Assembly (NCBI GenBank): GCA_900552475.1
Contig: USAC01000007.1
Span: 1-48,759 of the forward strand
Length of the DNA stretch: 48,759 nt
From: an uncultured Eubacteriales bacterium
GTDB lineage: Bacteria; Bacillota; Clostridia; Oscillospirales; Oscillospiraceae
Direction of reading: 5' to 3'
The translations under genes were made by a program, and so were the position numbers. Below the pieces are notes generated by a model. The model saw only the letters and a program-made list of their open reading frames with translations. It made no database searches and had not been told where the DNA came from. Numbering within the stretch: position 1 is the first letter of the stretch; each line of letters starts with the position of its first letter. Shown one piece after another: positions 1 through 6,910 of this stretch.

Positions 1-2
1 AG

Positions 3-86
3 AGATATGACATCCGAGGTAAGAAATACCTTGAAAGCTCTGAAAAGTTCTATTTGTGTGACAGCGGTATTCGATATTGTCAATGA
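3..86 (+). pseudogene. Stump of a DUF4143-type AAA ATPase
   Basis: The frame entering from the left edge reads RYDIRGKKYLESSEKFYLC followed by DSGIR and stops at a TGA at 84-86. YDI-GK-YL---EKYY--D-G-R is the linker leading into the DUF4143 domain of prokaryotic AAA ATPases (COG1373), which normally runs on for about 100 more residues. Here the protein stops at once and a tRNA fragment follows 22 bases later, so the 3' end is lost. The 5' part lies outside the window, so I cannot say whether the rest is intact. The family call comes from motif memory, not a search. Confidence 0.6.
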
Positions 87-108
87 TGTAGTAAACCTTT
101 TCATTATA

Positions 109-153
109 CTCCTAAGCCCGAGGCCCCCGGTTCGAGCCCGGGCAGGCGTACCA
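109..153 (+). pseudogene. 3' half of a tRNA-Arg(CCU), probable att remnant
   Basis: The sequence starts at an anticodon loop CTCCTAA (CCT at 111-113). It continues with a T arm of stem CCCGG, loop TTCGAGC and stem CCGGG (126-142), a 3' acceptor strand (143-149), discriminator A and an encoded CCA (151-153). No D arm or 5' acceptor strand lies upstream, and the bases before the anticodon loop do not pair with 116-120. A tRNA 3' half without its 5' half is what integrative elements leave at one end of an insertion. Attachment-site function is inference. Confidence 0.7.
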
Positions 154-156
154 AAA

Positions 157-189
157 GCGCTGTGATCTCAACGGATCGCGGCGTTTTTT
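157..189 (+). terminator. Terminator after the tRNA fragment
   Basis: A 10-bp stem with some G-U pairs (158-167 with 174-183) is followed by six T. It sits where the terminator of an intact tRNA-Arg gene would be, so it probably travelled with the tRNA 3' half. Confidence 0.6.
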
Positions 190-198
190 CGCTTTTGA

Positions 199-315
199 GT
201 GCGTTGTTTCAATGGAAAATTTCGTATCCTGCGCCTGCCGGGTGAGGAAGAAATGCGTTCTCTGGCGGAAGGCGCTCTGCGCATCCTGCACGGTGAACCG
301 GCGAAGGTGTATTGA
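199..315 (+). pseudogene. Short unrecognised reading frame, possible gene tail
   Basis: A 38-codon frame from GTG at 199 ends with LRLPGEEEMRSLAEGALRIL and then HGEPAKVY and a stop, followed at once by a strong hairpin. It has no convincing ribosome binding site and reads like the C-terminal end of a longer protein, in line with the other gene stumps here. I do not recognise the family. It may also be non-coding. Confidence 0.25.
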
Positions 316-320
316 TGCCA

Positions 321-353
321 AAAGGAGTGACACAGTTTACGTGTCACTCCTTT
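321..353 (+). terminator. 13-bp perfect hairpin
   Basis: A perfect 13-bp inverted repeat (321-333 with 341-353, 7-base loop) lies just after the stop at 315. The following sequence is T-rich but not a clean U-tract. It probably terminates transcription from the left. Confidence 0.6.
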
Positions 354-398
354 ATGTCCTATACTATGCCGCTGCCAACGCCGCGAAAAAGAACCATG

Positions 399-434
399 AA
401 AAAATACCCGGCGCGCCGAAAGCGTGCCGGGTAT
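399..434 (-). terminator. Terminator downstream of patB
   Basis: The stem ATACCCGGC (404-412) pairs with GCCGGGTAT (426-434) and extends inward with further pairs. On the minus strand it is followed by a run of T (complement of 399-403), so it ends the minus-strand patB transcript. Confidence 0.7.
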
Positions 435-441
435 CTGCGTC

Positions 442-519
442 TTATTGCATTTGCAGCCAGCTGATGAGGGCCAGATTCGCCGGGTAGTATAGGTAGAACA
501 GCCACTTCATCACGGCGTT
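442..519 (-). pseudogene. C-terminal remnant of a TraX-like membrane protein
   Basis: The minus frame ending at the TAA at 442-444 reads KWLFYLYYPANLALISWLQ and then MQ. The K-W-x-FY-x-YP-x-(H/N)L signature is the usual C-terminus of TraX-family acyltransferase-like membrane proteins in Firmicutes. There is no room for the remaining 200 or so residues, because the frame runs straight into the 3' end of patB. I read it as a tail left by a deletion. It is too short for a firm family assignment. Confidence 0.45.
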
Positions 520-1751
520 CAGCCGCGGCGCTGTGCGGCGGCCTTCTCCTTGCGGATGGCCTCCGCGATACGCTCCAGGCCGGTCTGCACCGTGGCGCGG
601 GGCATGGCCAAATTCAGGCGGATATGCCCCCTGGCGTTGCCCACGAACAGGCCGTCGCCGCCCTCCAGCAGCACGCCGGCCTTGTTGGCAAAGAAGTCCG
701 GCAGGTCCTCCACCTCCGGCAGCACCTCCCGCAAGTCCACCCAGGCGAAGTAGGTAGACTCAGGAATGGTAAACCTCGCGCCGGGAATGTTCTCCTTCAG
801 GAAACGGTCCACCAGCGCCAGATTGCCGTCCACATAGGCCTTCAGCTGCTCCAGCCAGGGGCCGCCGTGCTCATAGGCCGCCTTGTGGGCCGCGATGGAC
901 AGTGGGTTCACCGCACCGATGTTCTTGTCCCGGTCCTGGAAGCGGGCACGCTCCTCCGCGTCGCGGATGATGATATTGGAGTGCATCAGGCCCGCCAGGT
1001 TAAAGGTTTTGCTGGCGGACATACAGGTGATGAGCCGGTCATAGTCCGGCATGATCTTGCCCAAGGGCGTATGACGCAGGCCGGTGCGGATCAGGTCGCA
1101 GTGGATCTCGTCGGACACCACCCAGAGCCGGTGCTTTTCGATGATGGCCGCCATGTGGCGCAGCTCCTCCTCGGTCCAGATGCGGCCGGTGGGGTTGTGG
1201 GGATTGCAGAGCATCAGCAGCTTCACGTCCGGGTCGGCAGCCTTCGCCTCAAGGTCCTCCCAGTCTATGGAGAAGCGGCCGCCCTCCTCCCGCAGGGGCG
1301 AGGTCACCAGCTCCACGCCGTTGTATTCGCAGGCGTGGAGGAAGAAGCCGTAGGCAGGCGTCATGGTCAGGACCCTGCCGTTCAGTGGCTTGACCAGGTC
1401 CTCCGTCAGCTGGTACAGCGCCGGGATGACGCCGGGAGAGAACGTCAGCTGCTCCTTGGGGAAGGACCAGCCGTAGCGGCTCTCGCACCAGGCGCGCAGC
1501 ACCTCATAGTACCCCTTGTCGTACACCAGGGTATAGCCCAAAATGCGCCGATGCACCCGGTCGGTGATGGCCTGCAGGATCTCAGGCGCCACAGCGAACT
1601 CCATGTCCGCCACCCACATCCGGATGAATTCCTCGTCCTTGTAGGGGAACACCCTCTCCGGCCCGCAGTGGAAAATGTAGGGCCGCCAGCCCTCTACATT
1701 CTCGGAATTGGTGTTGCGCCGATCAATGATCTCGTCGAAGTTGTAGGTCAT
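519..1751 (-). CDS. patB: MalY/PatB-type PLP-dependent C-S lyase or aminotransferase
   Basis: A 410-residue fold-type I PLP enzyme. Visible motifs are CNPHNPTGR (about 182-190), SDEIHCDL with the cofactor-contacting Asp (about 213-220) and SASKTFNLAG with the Schiff-base lysine near 248. This pattern fits MalY/PatB enzymes, which cleave cystathionine or cysteine conjugates to homocysteine or thiol, pyruvate and ammonia, or transaminate related substrates in the cytoplasm. Length is normal for the family. The start is the ATG after AGGAAAGGAG. It is a single-gene unit with its own promoter (1782-1810) and terminator (399-434). The exact substrate cannot be read from sequence. Confidence 0.88.
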   Translation of the reverse strand: MTYNFDEIIDRRNTNSENVEGWRPYIFHCGPERVFPYKDEEFIRMWVADMEFAVAPEILQAITDRVHRRILGYTLVYDKGYYEVLRAWCESRYGWSFPKEQLTFSPGVIPALYQLTEDLVKPLNGRVLTMTPAYGFFLHACEYNGVELVTSPLREEGGRFSIDWEDLEAKAADPDVKLLMLCNPHNPTGRIWTEEELRHMAAIIEKHRLWVVSDEIHCDLIRTGLRHTPLGKIMPDYDRLITCMSASKTFNLAGLMHSNIIIRDAEERARFQDRDKNIGAVNPLSIAAHKAAYEHGGPWLEQLKAYVDGNLALVDRFLKENIPGARFTIPESTYFAWVDLREVLPEVEDLPDFFANKAGVLLEGGDGLFVGNARGHIRLNLAMPRATVQTGLERIAEAIRKEKAAAQRRG

Positions 1752-1781
1752 GGTGTATCGCTCCTTTCCTATTTTATTTTT

Positions 1782-1810
1782 ATGATACCAGCTGCCGCGG
1801 GCCCCGTCAA
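1782..1810 (-). promoter_or_regulatory. patB promoter
   Basis: On the minus strand a -35 TTGACG (1805-1810) is separated by 17 bp from a -10 TATCAT (1782-1787), 30 bases upstream of the patB start codon. Confidence 0.65.
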
Positions 1811-1874
1811 AACCCGTCGTTTACTTTTCAGGAACGGATTTTGTAAAAAACTTTCCTCACAATTACATTTTCCC

Positions 1875-1903
1875 TTGCACGGGCCGGAAAAAGCGTCTAT
1901 ACA
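1875..1903 (+). promoter_or_regulatory. Promoter of the truncated Xre gene
   Basis: TTGCAC (1875-1880), a 17-bp spacer and TATACA (1898-1903) lie about 50 bases before the ATG at 1952. It is divergent from patB, so patB and this regulator may once have formed a regulator-target pair. Confidence 0.45.
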
Positions 1904-1951
1904 GAAAAACAGAGGGTCAAAGCACCAAAATTTGATTTTGAGGAAAGTGCC

Positions 1952-2074
1952 ATGACATTGACAGAAGAGATCGGCGCGAAGATCAAATACTACCGCAAGA
2001 AACGCGGGCTGAAAATCGCAGAACTGGCGGCGCTGCTCCACAAGACCGGGGCCAACGCCGATGACAGAGGATGA
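1952..2074 (+). pseudogene. Truncated Xre-family HTH regulator
   Basis: A 40-residue frame starts at an ATG after GAGGAAAG and begins MTLTEEIGAKIKYYRKKRGL, then KIAELAALLHK. This is the first half of an Xre/Cro-type helix-turn-helix, where the recognition helix (S-x-x-x-I-x-x-Y-E-x-G) should follow. Instead the frame runs into TGANADDRG and stops. The DNA-reading helix is missing, so it is probably a dead gene cut by a deletion. A promoter and ribosome binding site remain. Confidence 0.55.
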
Positions 2075-2175
2075 ATAAAATCCGATTTTTCATCCTGTCA
2101 AACGGAAACAAAAAGAACCCGCGATTATCAGCAAAAAAGGCAACAAATAAAGCAGATATTCGCCGGATCAATTTG

Positions 2176-2204
2176 TTGACATTTCACAGGCTATATTCTA
2201 TAAT
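2176..2204 (+). promoter_or_regulatory. Consensus sigma-A promoter for the hydantoinase remnant and carbamoylase
   Basis: TTGACA (2176-2181), a 17-bp spacer and TATAAT (2199-2204) match the sigma-A consensus at all 12 positions. The transcript would start near 2211 and read through the broken hydantoinase into the gene at 2463. A short hairpin (about 2235-2251) lies in the leader. Confidence 0.8.
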
Positions 2205-2300
2205 ATATTGGTTAAATGTACGTCAGGAACGTGAAACAGGGTAGCTCCCTGTGCCACAAGTGTACCAAAAACAAAAAGGGAAACAAGGAAAAAAGGCCGG

Positions 2301-2450
2301 ACTGACATCTGGCAGGCCGGCAACGGTGCGCTGGGTCTGGAGACCTCTCTGCTCGTTATGCTGACCATAGTGCGCGGCACCGTCGTGGCTGAAAACGGCG
2401 AGGTCGTGGGACAGCCGGGCCACGGCAAGATGGTGCGGCCTATCAAGTAA
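2301..2450 (+). pseudogene. Internally deleted hydantoinase/dihydropyrimidinase
   Basis: The frame reads DIWQAGNGALGLETSLLVML and then passes directly into VRGTVVAENGEVVGQPGHGK and a short tail, ending with TAA at 2448-2450. The first block resembles the G-x-x-GLETS region in the catalytic part of cyclic amidohydrolases (hydantoinase, allantoinase). The second is the extreme C-terminus of dihydropyrimidinase-type proteins (G-x-VV-x-NG-x-V-x-G-x-PGHGK). In an intact enzyme the blocks lie roughly 100 residues apart, so a deletion joined them in frame, and the N-terminal half with the metal ligands is also gone. It lies 12 bases before the carbamoyl-amino-acid hydrolase gene, its normal pathway partner. 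Confidence 0.7.
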
Positions 2451-2462
2451 GGAAGTGATACC

Positions 2463-3698
2463 ATGGCTTTTGCAAATCAATCCCGTATTGAGCAGACGGT
2501 CGAAGCGCTGGCGCAGTTCAACGCAACGCCCGGCGCAGGCATTACCCGTCTGTCCTACACCACCGAGTACCGAGCCGCCCAGGCGTACCTGAAGCAGGAG
2601 CTCGAGGCGGCAGGCCTGTCCGTCCGTCTGGATCCCATAGGCAACCTGATCGGCCGGAAGGAGGGCACAGATCGTTCTCTGGCGGCCATCGCCGTTGGTT
2701 CCCATTTGGATTCCGTCCGCAATGGCGGTAAATACGACGGTGCCATGGGCATCATCTGCGGTCTGGAGCTGGCCCGGATGATGCAGGAGGACAACCTCTC
2801 TCTGCAGCACCCCTTTGAGGTGATCGCTATTGTGGAGGAAGAAGGCAACTCCTTCAGCTCCGGTATCCTGGGCGGCAAGGCTCTGTCTGGTCTGCTGGAG
2901 ACGGACTATCTGAAGCAGTTGACAAACAACGACGGCGTCACCGCCTACGATGTCATGAAGGCCTACGGCTTGACCCCGGATGACTTGCCTCAGGTAAAAC
3001 GCGATAAGACCAGCTGGGCTTATTTCATCGAACCCCATATTGAGCAGGGCCCGGTGCTGGAAAGCGAAAAACTGTCCGTCGGCATCGTGGATACCATCGT
3101 GGGCATCCGCGCCAAGAAGCTCATCATCACAGGCCGGCCCGATCACGGCGGAACGACCCCCATGCACCTGCGTCTTGACGCTGTTGTGGCGGCTATGAAG
3201 ATCGTGCATCTCGTGGATGAAATGGCCCGGGAGCTGCATGATGGCACCGTGACCACCTGCGGCTCCCTCCACGTGGAGCCGGGCGCACCCAATGTGATCC
3301 CCGGTAAGGTAGAAATGTCGGTGGAGTGCCGCTCACCCCACCAGGCGTCCATCGATACCATTTTTGGTGCGGTGGAAAAGCTGCTGGCACAGCTGCAAGC
3401 GGAAGGCTATCAGATCGAGACCGTCGGACTGATGGAAGTGGCCCCCGTCCACCTGTCCGAAAAGGTCACCGCCGCATTGTCTCAAGGGCTGCGCGAAAAC
3501 GAACTGCCGCTGAAGACGTTGCCCAGCGGCGCCGGACATGATTCCATGTTCATTTCCCAGGTAACGGATGTAGGCATGCTTTTTGCTCCCAGCAAGAATG
3601 GCCGCAGCCATTGCCCGGAAGAGTTTACCTCCGCCGGCGATATTGCCAAGTGCTGCGACGTGGCATATACCGTCCTGAAAGAGTTGGATCGCGATTGA
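2463..3698 (+). CDS. M20-family N-carbamoyl-amino-acid hydrolase / allantoate amidohydrolase
   Basis: A 411-residue binuclear metal amidohydrolase of the HyuC/AllC group, which hydrolyses N-carbamoyl-L-amino acids, ureidopropionate or allantoate, releasing ammonia and CO2. Metal-site motifs are GSHLDSVRNGGKYDG (His81, Asp92), the acidic EEE (125-127), EPHIEQGP (His192) and HGGTTPM (from His228). The C-terminal GAGHDSMF and KNGRSHCPEE blocks are typical. Length is normal. The ATG follows AAGGAAG at 2451. It is transcribed from the consensus promoter at 2176 behind a broken hydantoinase, so it now acts alone or on another substrate source. Motifs do not separate the possible substrates. Confidence 0.88.
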   Translation: MAFANQSRIEQTVEALAQFNATPGAGITRLSYTTEYRAAQAYLKQELEAAGLSVRLDPIGNLIGRKEGTDRSLAAIAVGSHLDSVRNGGKYDGAMGIICGLELARMMQEDNLSLQHPFEVIAIVEEEGNSFSSGILGGKALSGLLETDYLKQLTNNDGVTAYDVMKAYGLTPDDLPQVKRDKTSWAYFIEPHIEQGPVLESEKLSVGIVDTIVGIRAKKLIITGRPDHGGTTPMHLRLDAVVAAMKIVHLVDEMARELHDGTVTTCGSLHVEPGAPNVIPGKVEMSVECRSPHQASIDTIFGAVEKLLAQLQAEGYQIETVGLMEVAPVHLSEKVTAALSQGLRENELPLKTLPSGAGHDSMFISQVTDVGMLFAPSKNGRSHCPEEFTSAGDIAKCCDVAYTVLKELDRD

Positions 3699-3715
3699 GT
3701 CATCCGCTCTCCCAT

Positions 3716-3755
3716 AAAAAGCCAGGTCTCCGAATATCCGGAGGCCCGGCTTTTT
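3716..3755 (+). terminator. Terminator after the carbamoylase
   Basis: AAAAAGCC...GGCTTTTT forms a long, slightly imperfect stem-loop beginning 17 bases after the stop codon, ending in five T. Confidence 0.8.
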
Positions 3756-3888
3756 GCTTTGTCAAAACAAAGCAGAGGATCCGGAAGTCCCCTGAAACGC
3801 AATATGCTCTCGTTATTTCAATGATGAGCAGGTTTTCGATCCTCTCCTATTCTATATTTGCTATATTTGATAATGCACAATAAGGGAC

Positions 3889-4043
3889 CTGTTGACGGGA
3901 CCATATCCGGATTCCTACAACAACCGCAGGATCAAGGCAAAGCGAAAGGGCTTGCCGCCTGCAATTCACAGACAGCAAGCCCTCTCGGCTGCTTGAACAA
4001 TTTTTACTTCAAAATATTGTCTAACTTTTGGGGGTCACTTCAA
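3889..4043 (+). mobile_element. 3' end of an IS3-family (IS150-like) insertion sequence
   Basis: The frame to the TGA at 3994-3996 reads YNNRRIKAKRKGLPPAIHRQ and then QALSAA. This is the standard C-terminus of IS3-family OrfB transposases (YN-x-RR-x-x-x-KL-G-x-PP-x-x-R). After 22 bases comes a TGTCTAACTTTTGGGGGTCA-like end (from 4019), which resembles the right terminal repeat of such elements. The catalytic DDE core, OrfA and the left end are absent, so it is immobile. The 400 bases 3699-4070 hold only the carbamoylase terminator and this remnant. Confidence 0.7.
3947..3983 (-). terminator. Possible hpf terminator inside the IS remnant
   Basis: AGGGCTTGC (3947-3955) pairs perfectly with GCAAGCCCT (3975-3983). 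On the minus strand it is followed by TTTCGCTTT, so it could end the hpf transcript. It overlaps dead transposase sequence. Confidence 0.4.
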
Positions 4044-4070
4044 GCCCGTCCTGTTACATGATATGCCTAT

Positions 4071-4610
4071 TTATTTCACCGTTTCGATCAGGCCGTAGCC
4101 GCCGTGGGTGCGGCGGTAGACAACGCAGATCTCGCCGTCGTCCACGTTGCGGAAGACATAAAACGTGTGATCCAGCAGGTTCATCTGCAGAATCGCCTCG
4201 TCCACGCTCATGGGCTTGACGATGAAGCGCTTCGTGCGCACGACCTCGAAATCCGTATCCTCCGCAACATCGAACTCCGCGGGCACCTCCGGCACCAGCG
4301 CGTCGGCGCGCAGGTTCTTCGCCAGGCGCGTCTTGTTCTTGCGGATGCGGCGGTCGATCACGCTCACCGCCTCGTCAATCGCGCCGCGCATGTCGCCGTC
4401 CGGATTCTCCTCCTGCGCGCGGAACAGCGTTCCGTTCGCGGCGCGGATGGTCAACTCGACCACGCAGCGGTTCTTCTTTTCAACGGAGAAGATCACAAAT
4501 GCATCGGCCTCCTCCGGGAAGTAGCGGTCCAGCTTGCGGATCTTCTTCTCGGCGTATTCCTTGATGGAATCGTTCAGCGCGATCTTTTTGCAGGTAAATG
4601 TGAACTTCAT
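4071..4610 (-). CDS. hpf: Long-form ribosome hibernation promoting factor
   Basis: A 179-residue protein with an N-terminal S30AE/RaiA domain (about 1-100, beginning MKFTFTCKKIALNDSIKEYA). A variable linker (about 100-122) leads to the C-terminal dimerisation domain (about 123-179, with RTKRFIVKPMSVDEAI and HTFYVFRN). This is the long HPF of Firmicutes: the N-domain blocks the decoding centre and the C-domain pairs two 70S ribosomes into inactive 100S dimers in stationary phase. Length is typical. The start is the ATG after AAAGGAGC. It is monocistronic, with a TATAAT-like -10 at about 4681-4686 but no clear -35. Confidence 0.95.
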   Translation of the reverse strand: MKFTFTCKKIALNDSIKEYAEKKIRKLDRYFPEEADAFVIFSVEKKNRCVVELTIRAANGTLFRAQEENPDGDMRGAIDEAVSVIDRRIRKNKTRLAKNLRADALVPEVPAEFDVAEDTDFEVVRTKRFIVKPMSVDEAILQMNLLDHTFYVFRNVDDGEICVVYRRTHGGYGLIETVK

Positions 4611-4811
4611 ATTGGTTGCTCCTTTCCGTGTCTGCCGGGTACGAAAGGGTCGGGGAGTCGGTTCCCCTCTTCCTTGTGAGGATTATAACACATCGAACAA
4701 GTTCTGAAAAGTATATTTGTAGCTTTTTGTTAATAGTTTACAAAAAGTTCAGAATCCCGTCCTCTGCGACACGAAAGGCAAAAACTCGCGAAAATGCGTC
4801 AAAACCTCCTA

Positions 4812-4840
4812 TTTACAAAGAAACCGGCATGGTTTATCAT
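4812..4840 (+). promoter_or_regulatory. Plus-strand promoter between hpf and suhB
   Basis: TTTACA (4812-4817), a 17-bp spacer and TATCAT (4835-4840). No plus-strand gene follows. A plus-strand intrinsic terminator lies about 60 bases downstream, so the pair may define a short RNA. Confidence 0.5.
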
Positions 4841-4846
4841 AGAAAT

Positions 4847-4906
4847 CGGAAGCTTTCCAATATCCCACCCGCTTGGGCCGCTCTGCACGCAGGGCGGCTC
4901 CTTTTT
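4847..4906 (+). ncRNA. Candidate small RNA of about 60 nt
   Basis: A promoter-like sequence ends at 4840. A GC-rich hairpin (GCCGC-TC-TGC with GCA-GG-GCGGC, 4877-4898) followed by CTCCTTTTT lies at 4877-4906. This stem is oriented as a plus-strand terminator, although both neighbouring genes (hpf, suhB) are on the minus strand. I see no reading frame with a ribosome binding site inside. The simplest reading is a short transcript, but this rests only on the promoter and terminator pattern. It does not match an RNA family I know. Confidence 0.35.
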
Positions 4907-4926
4907 ATGGGTTCTGCCGAATTCTG

Positions 4927-5688
4927 TCAGACCGTGATGCGCCCGAGGAGGTCCGCGCAGACCTGATTCGTGCAGAACATGGAGCCGGGCTGCATGGGGT
5001 CGACGGGGGTGCCGGCGAATGTCGTGACGCGCGCGCCGGCCTCCTGCGCGATCAGGCTGCCCGCGGCGAAGTCCCACGGCGAGAGACGGCACTCGAAGAA
5101 TACCTCCGCGCGCCCCGCCGCGACCTGACACAGGTCGAGCGCCGCCGCGCCGAAGCGGCGGTAGTCCCCGCCGAGGTCATAGATCTGTCGCATGATGGAA
5201 AACGACTGATCGGAATAGCTGCGGTCATAGACCGTCGAGCCACAGAGCGTCAATCCGTGGTGCAGGTCACGTGTGCTGACGCGGATGGGCCTGCCGTTTA
5301 AAAACGCGCCCCCGCCGCGCGCGGCAGAGAACAGCTCGTCGGCGTAGGGGTTATACACAACGCCATACTGCACCACGCCGCCCTCGGCGAGGGCGACGGA
5401 GACGTTGCTGTAGCGCAGGCCGCGCACGAAGTTCACCGTGCCGTCGATCGGGTCGACGATGAACGTCCAGCGCTTCGTCATGGTCTGGTGCTCGCCCTCC
5501 TCGCCGAAAAAGTCGGCCTCGGGCAGCAGCGCCAGCAGCTCCTTGCGCAAAAACGCCTGCACACCGGTATCGTACTCGGTGACAAGATCCTCGGAGCAGG
5601 ATTTCTCCGAGGTGACGCGCTCGACGTCGTGCGCGCCGCGGACAATCCCGCCCGCGCGGCGGACGATGGAGATGATTTCTTCCAGCAT
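4927..5688 (-). CDS. suhB: Inositol-1-monophosphatase family phosphatase
   Basis: A 253-residue Mg-dependent phosphomonoesterase of the inositol monophosphatase/SuhB/CysQ fold. Metal ligands are visible: FGEEGE (61-66), the signature WTFIVDPIDGTVNFVRG (74-90 with Asp79 and Asp82) and SPWDFAAG (203-210 with Asp206). Length and motif spacing match bacterial inositol monophosphatases. The start is the ATG at 5688 after GGGAGG; an upstream extension in frame has no signal. It is last in a minus-strand operon after the kinase (19-base gap). Substrate (inositol phosphate, PAP or another sugar phosphate) cannot be decided from sequence. Confidence 0.9.
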   Translation of the reverse strand: MLEEIISIVRRAGGIVRGAHDVERVTSEKSCSEDLVTEYDTGVQAFLRKELLALLPEADFFGEEGEHQTMTKRWTFIVDPIDGTVNFVRGLRYSNVSVALAEGGVVQYGVVYNPYADELFSAARGGGAFLNGRPIRVSTRDLHHGLTLCGSTVYDRSYSDQSFSIMRQIYDLGGDYRRFGAAALDLCQVAAGRAEVFFECRLSPWDFAAGSLIAQEAGARVTTFAGTPVDPMQPGSMFCTNQVCADLLGRITV

Positions 5689-5707
5689 ATGGTTTTCCTC
5701 CCAGAGT

Positions 5708-6910
5708 TTATTTCTGCAGCGGCAGCGTGACGGTGAAGCAGGTGCCCTGCGCGTCGCTGCGGCAGCGGATCGTGCCGCGGTGGGCGGTGACGATGCTCTG
5801 CGCGATGGACAGCCCCAGCCCGAAGCCCTCGTGGTCGGAGCGGGACGCATCCGCGCGGTAGAAGCGGTCGAAGAGGTGGGCGAGCTGCTCAGGCGGGATG
5901 GGGTCGCCGGGGTTTTCCACCTCGAGCGCGGCATCGCGCCCGCTCTCGCGGAGCGTCAGGCGCACGGGCGCGCCCGCGGGCGCGTACTTCACGGCGTTGT
6001 CGAGCAGGATGGCGAACACCTGCCGCAGCTCGTCCGCGCGGCCGCGCACGGTGAGGTTCTCCGCCAGCTCATACTCGAGCGGGTGCCCCGCCTCGAAGGC
6101 GACCGGCTCGAAGGACATGGCCGTCTCGTTCGCCAGCTCGCTCAGCGCGACCGGCTCCATCGGCGTTTTCGCGCGGCCGCTGTCGCCGCGGGCGAGGGTC
6201 AGCATCCCCTCGACAAGGCGGCGCATACGCTGCGACTCGGCGCGGATGTTGTCGAGATACTGGGCGCGCTTGGTGGGGCTCTCCTCCTGTGCGAGGAGGT
6301 CGGACGAGGAGAGGATGACCGTCAACGGCGTTTTCAGCTCGTGCGACGCGTCGGAGACAAAGCGCTGCTGCTCGTTCCACGCGCGCTCCACCGGGCGCAC
6401 GGCCAGTCCCGAGAGCAGATAGCTGAACCCGAAGAGCACCGCCAGCGCCCCCAGCCCCAGCAGCAAGCTCGAACGCAGCAGCTGGCGCAGGGTGGACTGC
6501 TCGCCGGAGCTGTCGGTGAAGGCGATGCGCGTGGTGAGAGGGGTCTGCACGCGCAGATAGCGCAGCTGATAATCCCGCAGGACGCCCTCGTCGTCCGTCT
6601 GGTCGAGACAGTCCTGAATGATGGCGAGCAGCGTCTGCTCGTCGTCGAAGCGGTAGTAGCTGCTGCCGCTGACGCGGACGGTGCCGCCGTCATAGACGAC
6701 GGCGACGAAGCACGGGCGGCTCCCCGCCGCCTGTCCGGGCGTGAGCGGGTCATAGGTGCCGGTCTGCAGCGCCTCCTCGAGGGCGAGGGTGCTCTCGCGC
6801 GCAAGGCCCGCGCGCGAGATGAAGAACACCGACGCGAACACCGTCAGCAAAACCGCCGTCACGATGGCCATGTTGATGCCGACCATCTTCCAGCGCAGGC
6901 GTTTGATCAT
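5708..6910 (-). CDS. Sensor histidine kinase
   Basis: A 400-residue membrane kinase. Transmembrane segments are at about 11-32 and 147-170, enclosing a roughly 115-residue extracytoplasmic sensor region. Next comes the HisKA domain with FVSDASHELKTPLT (phospho-acceptor His190) and the HATPase domain with the N box LLDNAVKYA (Asn305), FDRFYRADASRS and GFGLGL (362-367). No HAMP domain is obvious; the second membrane segment leads almost directly to the H box. The start overlaps the response regulator stop by four bases (ATGA). The sensed signal is unknown. The upstream lipoprotein in the same operon is a candidate accessory sensor, which is inference. Confidence 0.95.
   Translation of the reverse strand: MIKRLRWKMVGINMAIVTAVLLTVFASVFFISRAGLARESTLALEEALQTGTYDPLTPGQAAGSRPCFVAVVYDGGTVRVSGSSYYRFDDEQTLLAIIQDCLDQTDDEGVLRDYQLRYLRVQTPLTTRIAFTDSSGEQSTLRQLLRSSLLLGLGALAVLFGFSYLLSGLAVRPVERAWNEQQRFVSDASHELKTPLTVILSSSDLLAQEESPTKRAQYLDNIRAESQRMRRLVEGMLTLARGDSGRAKTPMEPVALSELANETAMSFEPVAFEAGHPLEYELAENLTVRGRADELRQVFAILLDNAVKYAPAGAPVRLTLRESGRDAALEVENPGDPIPPEQLAHLFDRFYRADASRSDHEGFGLGLSIAQSIVTAHRGTIRCRSDAQGTCFTVTLPLQK

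Noticed and set aside
109..153. Intact tRNA gene at the left edge
   Set aside because: Only the 3' half is present; the D arm and 5' acceptor strand are missing.
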